From Psilocybe azurescens (taxonomy: Eukaryota > Basidiomycota > Agaricomycetes > Agaricales > Agrocybaceae): a DNA stretch of 49,164 nt. Both the position numbers and the translations under genes were made by a program. The notes beneath the pieces are model-generated. The model did not search any database. It worked only from the letters and a program-made list of their open reading frames with translations, and had not been told where the DNA came from. Location: the NCBI GenBank assembly GCA_023853785.1, contig JAJIRX010000296.1, positions 1 through 49,164 of the forward strand. The letters run 5' to 3'. Below are positions 19,756 through 32,524 of this stretch, piece after piece (position 1 is the first letter of the stretch; each line of letters opens with the position of its first letter).

Positions 19756-20689
19756 TTGGAGGAGGGCGTGCACTGGTGCGTTTGTTGTAATTTATAAATA
19801 GCAATCGAATCTTGATCTTTTGGTGATTTATTTGTTTCCTTAGGTGAGCGTTCACATTGTTCACCCGTCTCTGACTTGCCACTCCTCCCTTTGTACTTTC
19901 ACTTTGTTCTTAATCCCCCATTTTTCATTTTCAAATGACACCCTTCCATTTTGTTCGCACTTTTGCCTTCCTTGCATAATTTATCCCCCACCTCCAACTT
20001 CAACTCCAATTTTAACTTCACTTTTGTTTTCTTTTCACATCCCAACCCACCAATACCGCACTCGAAAGCATCATACCCGCTGGAGCACACCGTCCGTCCA
20101 TCCATCCATCCCTCCAATTTCCTTCCTATCCCTTATTCATCGTTATTGCGATATTCCGCTTTGATTTGGCGTCCAAGTCGATTGTGTGTGTGTGCCCGCA
20201 CGCCTGGGCTTATGAATTGTATGCTGCCGTGCCGTGCCGCTGCCGCCTGCACCTGGAGTGAATTTTTTGTATTCTCGAGTAGTCCAGATTGGGGGTTGGT
20301 TTTGAGGTTGGGTTTATATGTGAGTGCACGCGCTTGGTGTTGTTATTCTCATTTAAATCTATTACTACACGCAAGCCTGGATACTGAATGAAAGCCACGG
20401 CATCCTCTGCACACTTCCTCCGTAACCATTCTACGGACGGTGTTTGAGTCGAGTGCTGGGGTGCTTCGTATTTATTGTTTTTCGCTTGCTAGATTGTATG
20501 ACCCCCTTTGCTATTGCTATTGCGATTGCTATTGCTATTTTATTTTTGATTGATAGATTTGAATTCTAGGACGCCTCCCGAAAACACCAAAGCAGAAGAA
20601 ATAATGAAAAAATCAAACAACTGCGACACCCCTCCCTTCCGACCGATGCCCTATCGATGTCTTGATGTCTCGACGACGCCAAAGACATC
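19756..20689. repeat. L linker and R repeat (type b), copy 2
   Basis: A C/T-rich stretch leads into the R repeat: CGCACTCGAAAGCATCATAC, CCATCCATCCATCC, GATTTGGCGTCCAAGTCGA and GTACTGAATGAAAGC-like words. A small CTATTG/CGATTG microsatellite follows near 20508-20540. No gene is seen. The same layout occurs at 43657-44560. Confidence 0.65.
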
Positions 20690-21452
20690 CTATTGTACAT
20701 CCTATGCCTGCCCACACCCATGCACTTGACATGGCACCACCGGCATCCTCATGCTTAGCTTAACCCCCGCACAACGGCCACCAACCACACAGTAAAGATC
20801 CCGCCGTTCAGATTTTATTACTCTCGAACGTGCTGTGGGTCTTCTTATGCCTCCTTCCCACATTCCCACCTACACTTTAACTACGCGCTACGCGCTACAC
20901 ATGAGCTGGATGCCCTGATAATTATTCCACCACATGCAACCCATGCACCACCCTATTCATTTATCGTCCTCTCTCTTTGTGAGGTTACGATCTCATCCTG
21001 GAGGGAGGACAGACGCCGATTTGGGATTTGGCTTGATGGAACACGACGATGACGATATTATTAAGAAAATTCAATACATGATAACGACCCAAATCTTTAC
21101 ATACAGCCAGCCAGCCGACGAAAACGAGCCAGGAGCATTTTTGCGGACTGGTACTGTACTGTAGATAAAATTCATACATACATACATAGTGAAAGTTTAA
21201 GGTATCGAACTCATAGAAATGAATGTGTGGTTGTGTATATGTGAATCAGGCGATTAAAGCGGAGGCTACTCTTTAGCTTTTTGGAGTCAACATCTATCCC
21301 AAACATATGGTCTCAACGACTTGGTCGGTGTCGGAGGTATTGAATATTATTATTACTTTCATCATATTGTGGGACATTTTAGTATCTATGCTTCTCCATT
21401 TTCCTTTCATGTCAACGCCACAGCACCCTCTGAATATATGCATACGCCCAGA
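20690..21452. repeat. Pre-N module, copy 2
   Basis: It matches 8961-9744 almost throughout, including ATTATTAAGAAAATTCAATA at 21057 and the CATACATACATA run near 21175. It lies downstream of the N2 stop codon. No coding content is seen. Confidence 0.75.
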
Positions 21453-24106
21453 CTATGTGTTCCCGAATGACTGATCACTATTGCCCAGCAGGCCCCTGTA
21501 TATCCTCATCGCTCGGAAGAATGGATTCATCAACATAAAAGGTCGACCTCGGCTCAAATAATCCATCAAGTCTGTATCTGTAAAACAATTAATAACATAG
21601 TCACTTGAATCAATTGAATGTCCTGTCCAGTTGATGATAATTTTGAATGGTGAAGGACTTGACCCGTTAAATTTCAGCAAATAGTTGCGGACTGCTCCAA
21701 ACAAAGTCTGTACCCGATGGCGCACATCGCATTGCGGTCTTCCCAGATTGAAGGTAAGATTTCGTTTGCCCAGTGTATTGAATAGCTCAGCCGAGTACTC
21801 AGCCTTCGATAACATGAATGCAAAAGCATCCCAGACGAAGTTCCACTGGTCGCGCTCATATGCGAGGCCGGAGAAATGTACTTTGTCGGATCCCAAGCCC
21901 TGACTGCAAATTCCACCATGAACACTGCAGCTGTAGTATACGTTGATTTACCTACAGCATACGGTCCTGCTCGTGATGGATCGTTTAAAAATTCCCTCAC
22001 CACCTGTTGATACAGTGTACCAGTTATGCAGTAAATGTAGTACCATGCATGTCCTCGCCACCTACTGGCCTTCTGGATTTGATCAAATAATGCAGAAAAG
22101 AGGAAACCGGGCACAGAAGCTGAGAGGTTATCTGCTAATGAGTATGACAGAACCCGAAATGTCTCCAAAAGTCTAATGGATGGAATTTAGGTATTCCGCT
22201 GGCGCAGACAGCATTCCAAAAAAGCCACACAAGGGCTCAGGGAATCAATGCCAGAGATTTGCATAATATTTGATCAAAGATACCTCGATGATGGAGATAG
22301 AGCTCTTCTGTTTGGCTAAATTCCTTGATTTGGAGTTAAAATATGTTGAGTATGGTATCTTGAAAACAAGCATACATACCGATGTTTGCAGAAATGCTAG
22401 AAACACAGCAGGATCCTCACTCAAACTGCGGCGATATATTAAAGGTCCATCCTTTGACATATTAAGCGCATAAGTTGTGAAGTGCTGAACATAGGGCACA
22501 TTGAAAATCTTCTCCCGAAGAGTGGTGTTGTCATGCAGAGGGCCTGCTAGTCGAAGATGTTTCAAGAGTGACTGGTATGCAAGTTTTAGCAAAGGTGTTG
22601 CATTGTCCAGTGCTATATATGAAATAAACCAAAGTTTAGAAATAATTTTTTATGGGAGCAATCAAAGCTTACATTCAATGACCGAAATACAGAAATGGGC
22701 AGCTTCCTTGTGCCTTTCACAGGGATTAATGAAAAATTGATGAGACCGGGTTGGATCGATGAGGAAGTCACTGAATGAGGCATGAAGAAATTTGATGGGC
22801 TTCCTGCTGTCTGAGGCATCCACAACGGACAATAGGTCAATGAGGAGGAGCTTAACAGTACCTGGGGTGAATTGCATAAACTCCTCCAAATAATTGACTG
22901 CCAGAGGCTCAATCCTAATTTTGGTCAATACAAAAGCCACCCCTAGAGTTTGCAAGACTGCTTTGATATTTTCACACCAGAAAGGATACTGATATATAGA
23001 GCATCAAGTTGAGCATATGGCCTATCATCATTGACCGGAAGGGCGCCTTGAATGATTTTGAGGCAATCGAGTGGATTGCATTGAGGAGAGGACACATATC
23101 TAATGATCGTGGCAGCGTAGATGAATTGACCTGATGATTTTGCGACCAATTTGGTGATGTCTTCCTCCGATGGCCATGAATCCGGAAGATGGTCGCCCAT
23201 GACGTGCGTCTTTCGTATGTCGCGAAAAGAGTCTGTCAAATATATCCTGATATCCTCGTCTGGCTTGTATGTGTCGTCAAGTGCAAGACGAAAAGTCAGA
23301 CTGTGGAGAGGGGGACAGAAAATGATGTGGTGAGATGATACTCTGGTCGGCTCACGAGAAGAAACCTAAATGGAAGAGCTAAATGATGACGCTGGAGTGC
23401 TTTTGAGATGGTATGTAAAATAGTGTTCTGAACATCCGCTCCATTACATTCATCGAGACCATCAATGATGATCAGATTGGGAAACGGTGTCCCAGATGTG
23501 AAGCGCCCGGTGCCGGCAAGCTGAAGAAGAGGATCTAGGATCAATGTGTCAAATTGTGTATTGAAATTAAGCCGAAAGATTGCGGGATTGTTGTTGATAA
23601 CTGCTTCAATTATTAACCGGGATTCAGGAATGTGTAACCATAATTGGTAGGCCAACGTCGCGACAACAGTTTTTTCATTGTTTCGTCTGATATCTGACCT
23701 AGAGAAAAAGAAACTGGCGAGCAGGCGATTCTTTGCGGCACATAGTTCTGCGAAGGTCTGGGCGATCGCCGATTTCCCTACGCCTGCTGGACCATAGAGC
23801 CAAATCATGAAGTTATCCCATCCAAACTTCCCGATAAACCAATCCATGAGCTTCTGAAGGACGGTGGTACGAGTGTTTGGGTGGCATTTGGGAGGGTCGA
23901 ATCGGTCGCCCGAGTTATGGAGTGCGCCGAGAGATGATGCCTCCAGCAATTGTTTGATGGCTATACTCCATGCGTCGATTATATTTGAGAATAGTAGACA
24001 GACAGTGAGGGTTCCACATACCTTCGGACGATTGAGCACGGTGGTTCTCGTTGTGTTCTATGAATGTTCCTCCATTTATCAAGACATTGTTGGAATTTCG
24101 AAACAT
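21453..24106 (-). pseudogene. NACHT NTPase gene N2, broken
   Basis: Exons deduced by comparison with N3 are 24022-24106, 22673-23960, 22380-22612 and 21453-22315. Exon 1 is open (MFRNSNNVLINGGTFIEH). Exon 2 has Walker A GPAGVGKSAIAQT and Walker B LIIIDGLDEC. A 1-nt loss near 23315 (TSFSVAPLHS becomes TSFSVPLSTV) and another near 22960 break the NACHT region. Exon 4 meets a TGA within 15 codons of its acceptor and is shifted again further on. The last readable residues are SDQSFGNT before a TAG at 21453. The lesions differ from those of N1. Confidence 0.85.
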
Positions 24107-24890
24107 CGTATAAGGAATTAATATGTGTTATGACTGAGCGCGGAGGATAGTTGTGTGTATCTCCGATCTTGGTCTGGGGAAAGAAAGCTTATTTAGTAAC
24201 TCTCAACGAGAAGTGAATTAAATACGATGAGGAGACATGGAAAGGTGTCAATGTGCATAAGGCCCGGCATACTCAAAAACAACACGATGTTTTCAAAAGT
24301 GGTTTCATCACATGCACAGCTTCCTTGTTATTTTAGGATTGAAGCTAACACTGCTTACCTGTTAATCGGACTTCAGAAATTCATTATCGCAACTTCATCG
24401 TTGAAGGCGACGAGCCCTGTATCGCCTTGTTCTGAATAGCCAGTGTAAAGTGTAATATAAATTGTTTTATCCAGCACCAACCAGTATCTACATAGGCGGT
24501 CTCCCTCTGTCCTTTCTCATGACGCATCCATCTCGCAGGTTGCGCTGTCACTCATATTTGGAATTGATAAATGTCTACATACAAGCACAGCAGCTGTGCG
24601 CTCCCTGCAGCTTCATTCTATACGCCGATGATCTGTGGACAGCCGTTAAGGCACACACCGATATCTCATCAAACCTGTGTGATACAAGCCGCCTACACTG
24701 GAGCTCAATTGTCGACGTGAACACTCTGATACCACACGGGACCGGGGTCATAGAACACGTCACTTGGAATCTGTCTATAAAATGATCAGTCGACATTGGT
24801 TTGCGGGAACCCAGCGAACGATGTTACATTATTGAGCTTCCATCCTGGATTATTTAACAAATTGTATTTGAAGACCAAAACTAAAGCCAC
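24107..24890. other. N2 upstream region (start of Y1)
   Basis: It has no supported gene, although a 107-codon plus-strand frame (24462-24785) is open. It is repeated at 48128-48880. It should contain the N2 promoter on the minus strand. Confidence 0.45.
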
Positions 24891-24899
24891 GTTGTGGAA

Positions 24900-25440
24900 A
24901 ATTTCTTCTTACTGTTCCACACTAGAGCCTTGCTCGCCTCCCCAGCAATTCTCTCCGAGTGTACGTGTCCGCCTGCATGTGCGCCACAAATTTGGACTCC
25001 CGTACGCCCATTGACCTAAACTGTGTGTGCTCCTCAGAGCCGATAGCTCTATTCTCGATCTCGTATCTCGTATCTGAGAATAATAGATCCAAGTATTTCG
25101 ACATTCCATTGTGTCCAGTCAATGATGAATTCGAACCCTGGCAGAATTGTGCCTTTGAATTTCAATCAATAGTTGCAGACCACTCTCATGACGAAGCGAT
25201 ACTTGTTGCGCATGTTATGATATGGCATCCCTAGAGCAAAGGTCATGGTCTGATTGCTGAGAAAATTCAGCAGGTCGTCCCAGTACCCGGCCATGGACAA
25301 CATAGATTCAATAGCATTCCGGATGATGCCCCATTGATTCGTCCCTTGGCACACTTGACTTCTTGTTATCCCAAGCGCTAATCGCGAACTCTACCATGAT
25401 CTCTGCGGCCACAGTATACGTCGACATTAGGACAGGAGCA
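24900..25440 (-). pseudogene. Y1: C-terminal remnant of a divergent NACHT paralogue
   Basis: On the minus strand the reading begins STYTVAAEIMVEFAISAWD, then in another frame WGIIRNAIESMLSMAGYWDD and LLNFLSNQTMTFALGMPYHN, then GTILPGFEFIIDWTQW. These line up with the N-family C-terminal region (STYTTAAVFAVEFAVRAWD, WDAFAFMLSKAGYSAELV, LTFNLGKPGINVRHR, SPFKIIINWT). Identity is clearly lower than among N1-N4, so it is a separate subfamily. Frameshifts and a TGA break it. No NACHT domain remains. Confidence 0.65.
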
Positions 25441-25780
25441 AAGTAAGGCTGTCAATGAGATTGGGAAGGTATACAAAATTTAGAAGACGGGTAGGTGCAC
25501 ATTTGAAAGGTAGAGGGGGAGAATTTAGGAGGTATATCTGATGATGACGCAATTTAAGCATTTGAAGGACCGATTAAGGAGGATATTGGGATGTACAGAC
25601 TCCTCCTGTAGACCATCAAGTGCTCTCATGAGTACCACAGATCGATGGATAGTGGGCGTTTGATTCAGAGCGGTTACGTCGAGGAAGGCGATTCAGACAA
25701 ATGTAGACACTGCGTTGAATCGAACAGGAAGTGAGTGCAAGACGCGTGCAAAAATTTGATCGATTCTCAGTTATTTGAGA
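25441..25780. other. Spacer between Y1 and P module 2
   Basis: No gene is seen. It occupies the place where the NACHT body of the Y1 gene should be. At about 25785 homology resumes at the 5' edge of a NACHT gene. Confidence 0.45.
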
Positions 25781-26790
25781 TATTGTTCTGAGCACGCGGC
25801 TGGAGTATATTATAGCTGGGGCTATACAATGCGCTTATATTGCCGGTTCTTATGTGGCGGATAAGAGACTATAAGAGAGAGAAGTTGGGTAAGCAACAGA
25901 GACGAGCAGGACAAACGCGATGAGAGTAGTATGAAGACGAGTGTGGAAGCCATTGCATACCAGTAACCATATGTCCACGCGATGTTTCAAGATGGCTGTG
26001 GCTTACATGCACACATTGTCCGTTATTTTAAGGTCAAAAATAAACGCCTCTTCGTTAACATCGCGCAGGGAAGCATGTATGGACTGGTGCTGATGCTTTT
26101 GGGGTGTTGAAGCATAAAAAGATCCACCTAGCTCGACTCACCTATAACGTAATACAAGCAGCAATGTTTGAAAGTAAAGCCTAGCGAGTCCATTTAACGC
26201 CTGGTGCGATGATAACCGATGGATGGGACGAAAGCAAACACTATCCGAAGTGGCCTATGGCTATATGCTACATGACGAGCGCAGAAGTTTCTTTTCCTAC
26301 ATCATGCATATATAAGCCATACCTGTAAGACATAATATTTCGCACAAATCATGAAGTGACACCGCCTTTACCCTCAATACACACTCGATCATAAATTCCC
26401 TCCCGATCGCAATCGCAACCTCAACCTCTTCCCATCCATCCATCCATCCACGCATGTTTCATGCCCTTCACGCAAAAACAACGTTTCAAACGCACCCTTG
26501 TACCACACCCCGGGCGCATAACCCTTTCTGTATACAGTCAACGAACAAACTAACGGAACTATAAATTATACTGCATCCGCCATCCGCCATCTGTCCCCCA
26601 CTCATTCTCGACCACCACGATTACGGCCCAACTTAGCATTCCCCCAACGAGGAAGAAGGGGAAGGAGGAGAGGGAAGATGGATGCGAAATAGAAATATAG
26701 ACGTCAGGAAGGCGAGGGTGAAGGCAGTGGGCAGGGTGTATAGAGCATGTGTGCAGAAGGCGATGTCGGATGTCAATGTCAATTATTTTA
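25781..26790. repeat. P module, copy 2
   Basis: It matches 12550-13540, starting at the exon-1 border of a NACHT gene that is otherwise gone (GTTCTGAGCACGCGGCTGGA against GTTCTGAACATTGAGAAAGC in N1). It contains the shared word CCGGGCGCATAAC and ends at the Sec61 stop codon of S3. Confidence 0.75.
26309..26315 (+). promoter_or_regulatory. TATA-like box in P module, copy 2
   Basis: TATATAA in the same CATCATGCATATATAAGCC context as at 13082, again followed by GTAAGACATAATATTTCGCAC. Function is inferred from position and conservation only. Confidence 0.35.
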
Positions 26791-26791
26791 T

Positions 26792-28602
26792 TTATAGCAG
26801 ATCGCCAAACGGAGCTATCTCAGGCCCGCCCTATTACCGCAGGCCGATCTCCCAATCTACATTGAAAAAATAAAATAAAGGAAAAAACATCAAAACCAAA
26901 TCCGCCGCAGAGAACAAGCTAAGGATCGCGCGGCCGAATGCATCCGCCGTCTGAATCACGCGCTTGAGCTCCTTGTACATAAGGCTTTCCCGATGGCCGA
27001 CCATGACCTAGTTGGTGGGAGAGGGAATTAGCGTAACTCAACGGAAATGGACAACAAGAAAAAAACCCACCATCTACTGATTCTTCAACTGATTCGCAAC
27101 ATTCTGAGGCTCACTACCAGAGATCTCAATCTGCGTCTTACTGAACAGCGCACACGCGCTGAGCATGAGGGAAATGTAGATCGCCGTGTGGGTCGGGTCC
27201 AGGAAAGCTTCTTGCAGGCGTGCGGTGGGGACATGTAGTATGCAATCCCGCCTGTCGCGGGGAGTCTTCGAGAGGCTGCAGATCGAAGGGAAGGGAACAG
27301 AACAAGTAGCAACACAATGGTGAATATACATCAGCTAAAATCACAACATCTAGAAAAAGACACAAAACTAACCTCCCAAACAGCCAAAACCTTAACCAAC
27401 AAGTCCCGAAGGAACCGAGTCGCCAGCATCTGCATCTACGACACAATTAATACATTGCTCGTCAATGCGCTGTGCAGCGTGATCGGGTACGACCCCGCTG
27501 CCCTCGGAATATATGGCTCTTCAACGTCATCTTAATCCTAAACCCCTGCAAGTAGACCGCCACCTCGAAAATAACGACCGTCGAGATCAGTGACATCACA
27601 TTCGGGAGCCGCACCCTGCAGAACGCCTCCTGGAGCGCCCGGCCTTTATCAAGCCACGTGAACAGCAGATGGAAGAGGGCCACGAGCACGCCTTCGAAGT
27701 TCGAACTCGCTCCCATGTCCGATGTTCATTGTGGTGGCCGAGAACGCCTTCCTGACGGTGGACTCCTAGATGTTGGTTGGAATGAACGGGGATGAACAGG
27801 TTGACGCCCGATCCCAGACCGTACCCCTTCTGCAGGAGCTCGTTCAGGAGGGTCAAGATAAGTGCGGCGATGATGAACAAGGGCACATGCCGGCCCCGAG
27901 GTCAGACGGCTGGCCATAGAGCCCTGCGAGCACGTAGACCGTCGCTTGGCCGAGGGCAATAATGAGAACGAAGACTGAGAACTTTTAGTCGATATGTGTT
28001 TCTTCGCATGTGGTATGCATATATAAATGATGAAGACATTGGAGAAAAAAAGAGGAGAGTGCAAATGGAGGAGGGTCGGAAATGTACACCACACAAGACG
28101 ATACAGCACCCACATTTCTGGGCACCACTAAACAACATCCAATCCTCCTTAACACTGAATCGATATTGATAAGGTTGGCACCCACTAAATGCCGCATGTC
28201 CATTCCCGAAGTGATAATCGGGGTGATTCTGAGTTCCACGAGCGTTCCATGGTTAGTGGTCAGGATGATGCGCATCCAGTAGAGCGGGTCGGAGGAGTCG
28301 AATCATTTCCAGATGAGCTTAAAGAAGGATGAGCAGAAAAGAAATTCAAGAGCGAGCGCACTAGGAATATAGGGAGTGTTACCGTTGTCCATAGTACTTT
28401 TGGTTGAATTGCACCTTGTGATACGAGGATCAGTACATGTTGTGTGAGGTTTAACGGAAATAAACGTACTTTGCGATCGGTTGAGGAACCTTCTGGTAGT
28501 ATGGTAAGAAAGGCCAGACAAGGTTTAAGAAACGAACTGGACACTATATGTCAGTAATGCTTGCAGAAATGAAGAGAGGAGAGAGAACATACACCTGCTC
28601 AT
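26792..28602 (-). pseudogene. SEC61: Sec61 alpha copy S3, longest copy, broken
   Basis: This copy spans the whole gene, from an ATG at 28602-28600 to the C-terminal GPEIAPFGDLL and TAA at 26794-26792. Readable blocks include [165 protein letters not shown] and YKELKRVIQTADAFGRAIL. Lesions include a missing base in exon 2, loss of [10 protein letters not shown], several frameshifts and a double stop (TAA TAG) after WEIGLR. The region after SAADL also lacks the last membrane segment. Intron positions agree with S1 and S4. Confidence 0.9.
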
Positions 28603-28639
28603 GTTGAATTCAACGAGGGAGCGTGGTGAATGTAAAGAA

Positions 28640-30401
28640 AAGAGAAGTTGATTTAGCGGACAACACAGATCATTCGCCACCTCGCTACTTGTCATCAAGG
28701 CCCAGTTATTCATCTTCAAATTCTGCTACCACCAGTGTCAGCCAGCAAGCTTCACGCACGCAACAGCAGCGTGCATGTAAACTGACGACTCACCTGTCTT
28801 CGCTGCCAACTTTGCGTGCTTCCTTAAGCGCTTCCGCTTCCCAACCGTCTATCACTCCATCCGCGCCATCACAGAGCCAGAGCCACAACCCGGCCATCGT
28901 CTCCCCGCTTCCGCAGCGCATGCAGGCGCTCAGAATGCCTGGGCTCGGGAGCGGCGTCGTCGTGCAGTGCGCGACAGAAACGGACGTGCACCATCGCCAT
29001 CACCAACAACAACAGTACGATCACCAGCAGAACCCGGAGCGCCCGTCCTTGCCCAGTCCAACGCCGTGGGGCAGCAACTGTTGCACCATTTGTCGCTCGC
29101 TGGTGCTGACGTCATTGCTGCAAGACACAAGCCCCCGCCGTTGTACTCAGCATCTCCGTCCCGCTCGGCCGTCCCGTGAGCTAAGGCTGCACCTAACCCT
29201 AGCCCTGACCGGCCTGACCCTTTCTCTGCTAAGGTCCACCAGCTCCCGCTCAAGCCAAAGCCATCACGTATCCCTACGCCCGTCGTGGTTATGCTGTCTT
29301 CTTCCTCTCCCTCACGTCCTTCGCCATCGTCTTCATCAAATGCCTGCCCCTAGTCGCACCCGCCGCGCTGCCAGCGCATCGCATCATCGGACGCCAAAGT
29401 GCTCGCCTACCTCTACCGCACGATCATGTACAGCTTCGAGATGACGCGCGCCGCTGCCGCTGCGAGCAGGCCCACGAGTCCAACACCGGTGTCTGATCCC
29501 GGTGCATCTGTTGTCAAGGATAGCTATAACGATGTTGTGGTTGATGCCCCTTCGACTGCGAGGGCAGATATGAAATATCACCGTGAATCTTGCATCTGCG
29601 TCGCTGGTTCTTATGATCAGACCTCGAGTCGCATTGACCGCTTCCCCCTTGATGATGACGACGACGACGACGACTCCACTGTTGCCAAGAATGACGATTC
29701 CGACCACCTTTCAACAGTACACGCTCCTCTGCCGAGCGTAGACAGTGCATTGCAGACCTTGGAGTGCAAGGCGCGCTCCTCGCGACCCAGCTGAAGGGCT
29801 TCTTGAAGACGCAGAGTGCACCGGAAGCCGAACTCGATTTGTAATTCTTCGAGGGGTCGGGTGGTGGATGAGCGTCAGATGAGCAACAGACAAGAGAGAA
29901 GCGGAGGGCGAGGAGGGGGAGGATAGGTGGATGTTGGACGAAGTCGAGCGCAAGATGCGCAGGATCCAGCTCGGGCAGCAAGATCCCTCTCCCATGCCCG
30001 TCCCCACTCCGTCCCTCCCTTGACGATGGCCTGGTACCCTCCCGCCTCATCTAATCCTCCCTCCATCGCTCTCCCCGGAGCCTGTGCCTGCACACAAATC
30101 GGCACGCCAGCGCCATGCTGTCCTGCCTACATCGTACATGATTGCGTTCATACTCATGAAGCACCGTATGGGGCCTGAGCGCAAGGGGTCTGGCGGGGTC
30201 GGTTCCAGTGGTTATAGTGCTAACGGGAAGAGGGACGCGGGTAGGGGTATGAGGAGTGAATTGCGAACGTGTGCGTGGGCTGCTAAAGAGGGAGAAGAAG
30301 GCTGCGTGCAGGAAATGGAGGAGTATGACCCGTCCTCGGTTGTGGATTGGTATGCTGGGATGCATTGTAGATTGGAGGATGTGCATTGGTGCGTGCGTTG
30401 A
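28640..30401 (+). pseudogene. K module copy 3: unrecognised Ser/Pro/Ala-rich gene
   Basis: This is the longest K copy. A 273-codon frame (28623-29444) is open at the start, rich in Ser, Gln and Pro, with SQSHNPAIVSPLPQRM and a His/Gln-rich patch. Later segments continue in other frames: VLAYLYRTIMYSFEMTRAAA, SPTPVSDPGASVV, an eight-residue Asp run (about 29653-29676), MRRIQLGQQDP and the C-terminus MEEYDPSSVVDWYAGM, ending at 30401. The function is unknown. A pseudogene reading is preferred because of stops between blocks, though unrecognised introns could join some of them. Confidence 0.5.
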
Positions 30402-31607
30402 AATTCATGAATAGGGATGCAATTTTGATTTTTGGTATTTGGTTTCTCAAGGTTCATGTTCGCATCGTCCATACTCCAGCCCATCTATTCCTCTTGCCAG
30501 TCGCTTTCCCTTTATCGTGCCCATTCCGGCACCTGCCTCCAACTTCCTACCCTCTGCCTGTGCTTTCACTTTGTTCTCTACCCCCAGTTTTCCGAATTTC
30601 TTTTCAACTTTATACTCCCACCTTTTATTCACACTTTTACCTTTCGCCATTTGTCCTGAACCACGTTTAATTTTCATCCTCCCAATACCGCACTCAGCCA
30701 AGCATGGTATGCTGGAGCGGAATGGATCCGAAGCCCAGGCCCTGATTCAACCCCCCCTATCCCCCTATACACCCCCCCTGCCTTGATTTGGCGTCAAGTC
30801 GATTGTTTCAATGTTTGCTGGATCTTTCAGCTTCTCGAGCCGTTCTACTTGGTGTGGTTTTCATGTGTCCCATTGCTCATGTGTCACACGGTCTTATTAT
30901 TATTTCTTATCACATCTTTTTTCTGTTCTACCACTACATACAATTGACGAGTCCGAGTGCTAAGTAAAAGCTATGATATCCTCTGCTCTCCTCCTCCATA
31001 ACCCACCAATACTGCACTCGAAAGCATCATACGTACTGGAGCACACCGTCCGTCCATCCATCCATTCCTTCAATCTGCTTCCTTTCCCTATTCATCATTA
31101 CTGCAATCCTCCGCCTTGATTTGGCGTCCGAGTCGAGTGTGGTAGGTGCCCATGCACCCGCGCTTTAATTGTGTGCTGCCGCACCGTGCTGCTGCTGCCT
31201 GCACCTGGAATGTTTTTTTGGCTTCTCGAGTCGTCTGGATTGGAAGTTGGGTTTGGGTTTGAACGCGGACGCTTTGTGTTGTTACGATTATTATTCTCAT
31301 TTCGTTCTACTACCACACGCGTGCCCAAGTACTGAGTAAAAGCGATGATATCCCTTGCGCTCCTCTTCCATAACCGCTCTATGGATGGAGTTTGAGTCGA
31401 GTGCTGGAATGCTTCGTTTTTATTCTTTTTCGCTTGCTGGCTTGTAATCCCATTTGCGAGTGCGATTTGATTTTTATCTGTGGATTTGGATTCTAGTACG
31501 CCCCCGAAAACACGAAAAAGACCTACCGAACAAACAAAACGACTGCAAAAACCCCTTCCCCCTCCGATCAGTGCATATCGAGTTCTCGAAGTCTCGACAA
31601 TGCCAAA
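30402..31607. repeat. L linker with two tandem R repeats, copy 3
   Basis: Two R repeats follow each other. Type a (about 30660-30990) has GCATGGTATGCTGGAGCGGA, and type b (about 30995-31400) has GAAAGCATCATACGTACTGG and CCATCCATCC. Both contain CCTTGATTTGGCGTC and end near AAAAGC/GATGATATCC. No gene is seen. Confidence 0.65.
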
Positions 31608-32524
31608 GACCTATGTCCGCCCGCATCCATGCGCTTGACGCGGTACCTGCACCTGCACCCGCATCCTTATGCCTAGCTTAACCTCCGCCCGACACTCACC
31701 ACACACTAAAGATCCTGCTGTTCGGATTTCAATACATTCGAGCGTGCTGTGGGTGTTCTTATGCCTCCTTCCCACATTTCCATCCACGTGCTACGTGCTA
31801 CACACGATGTGGATATCACAGCAGTTATTCCACCACATGCAAGCCATGCACTAAATTACCCACATAGTCTCCTACGCTCACTGTTCGCTCATGACGAAGT
31901 GACGATCTCATCCAGGAGCTAGGACCGACGCCGATTTAGCTCCAGGGAACGCGATGATGATGGTATTATTAAGAAAATTCAATGATCACAACGGCCCCAC
32001 ACCCACATCTTTACATACAGGCAGGCAGGCAATCGACGAGCCGAGAAATGAAACGAGCTTTTTGTTTTTCGTGCTGGTGATGCCACTGTAGATAAAATAC
32101 ATACATATCTACATACATAGCTAGCACGAGTTTACGGTATTGAATTCCCTCAGCAATTATGTTCAATTGATTTGAAAGAATATATTGTTTTATTGATTGA
32201 ATATTTGCGCGTGTGATATGAGTAACCGTAAGGCGACTTTGAAGAGGAGAGGAGAACAGAGGGCCGAGCGCATCAGCCTTCAGCCAGCAGGTTCAGTCTG
32301 AATGGTGATCATTGATTTGAGGTTCATGCTATATGAAAATGAATGCACGGTCGCATATATGCGAATCAAACAAATAAAGCGTAGGGTGCTGTTCGGCTTA
32401 TTGGCGTCAACCTCTATCACAAACCTACGGTTTCAGTGACTCGGTCGGTTTCGGAGCGGTCGAATATCATTATTATTTTCATCATATAACAGTACATTCT
32501 ATGCTAGTGCATTTCCCTTGCATA
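31608..32524. repeat. Pre-N module, copy 3
   Basis: It matches the other pre-N copies (CCTGCACCTGCACCCGCATCC at 31645, as at 9005). It includes TATTATTAAGAAAATTCAAT and a GCAGGCAGGCA run. It lies directly downstream of N3 and probably contains its 3' untranslated region. Confidence 0.75.

Noticed and set aside
28930..29253. A 107-codon minus-strand frame opposite K3
   Set aside because: It mirrors GC-rich K coding-like sequence; the opposite frame is open because of codon composition.
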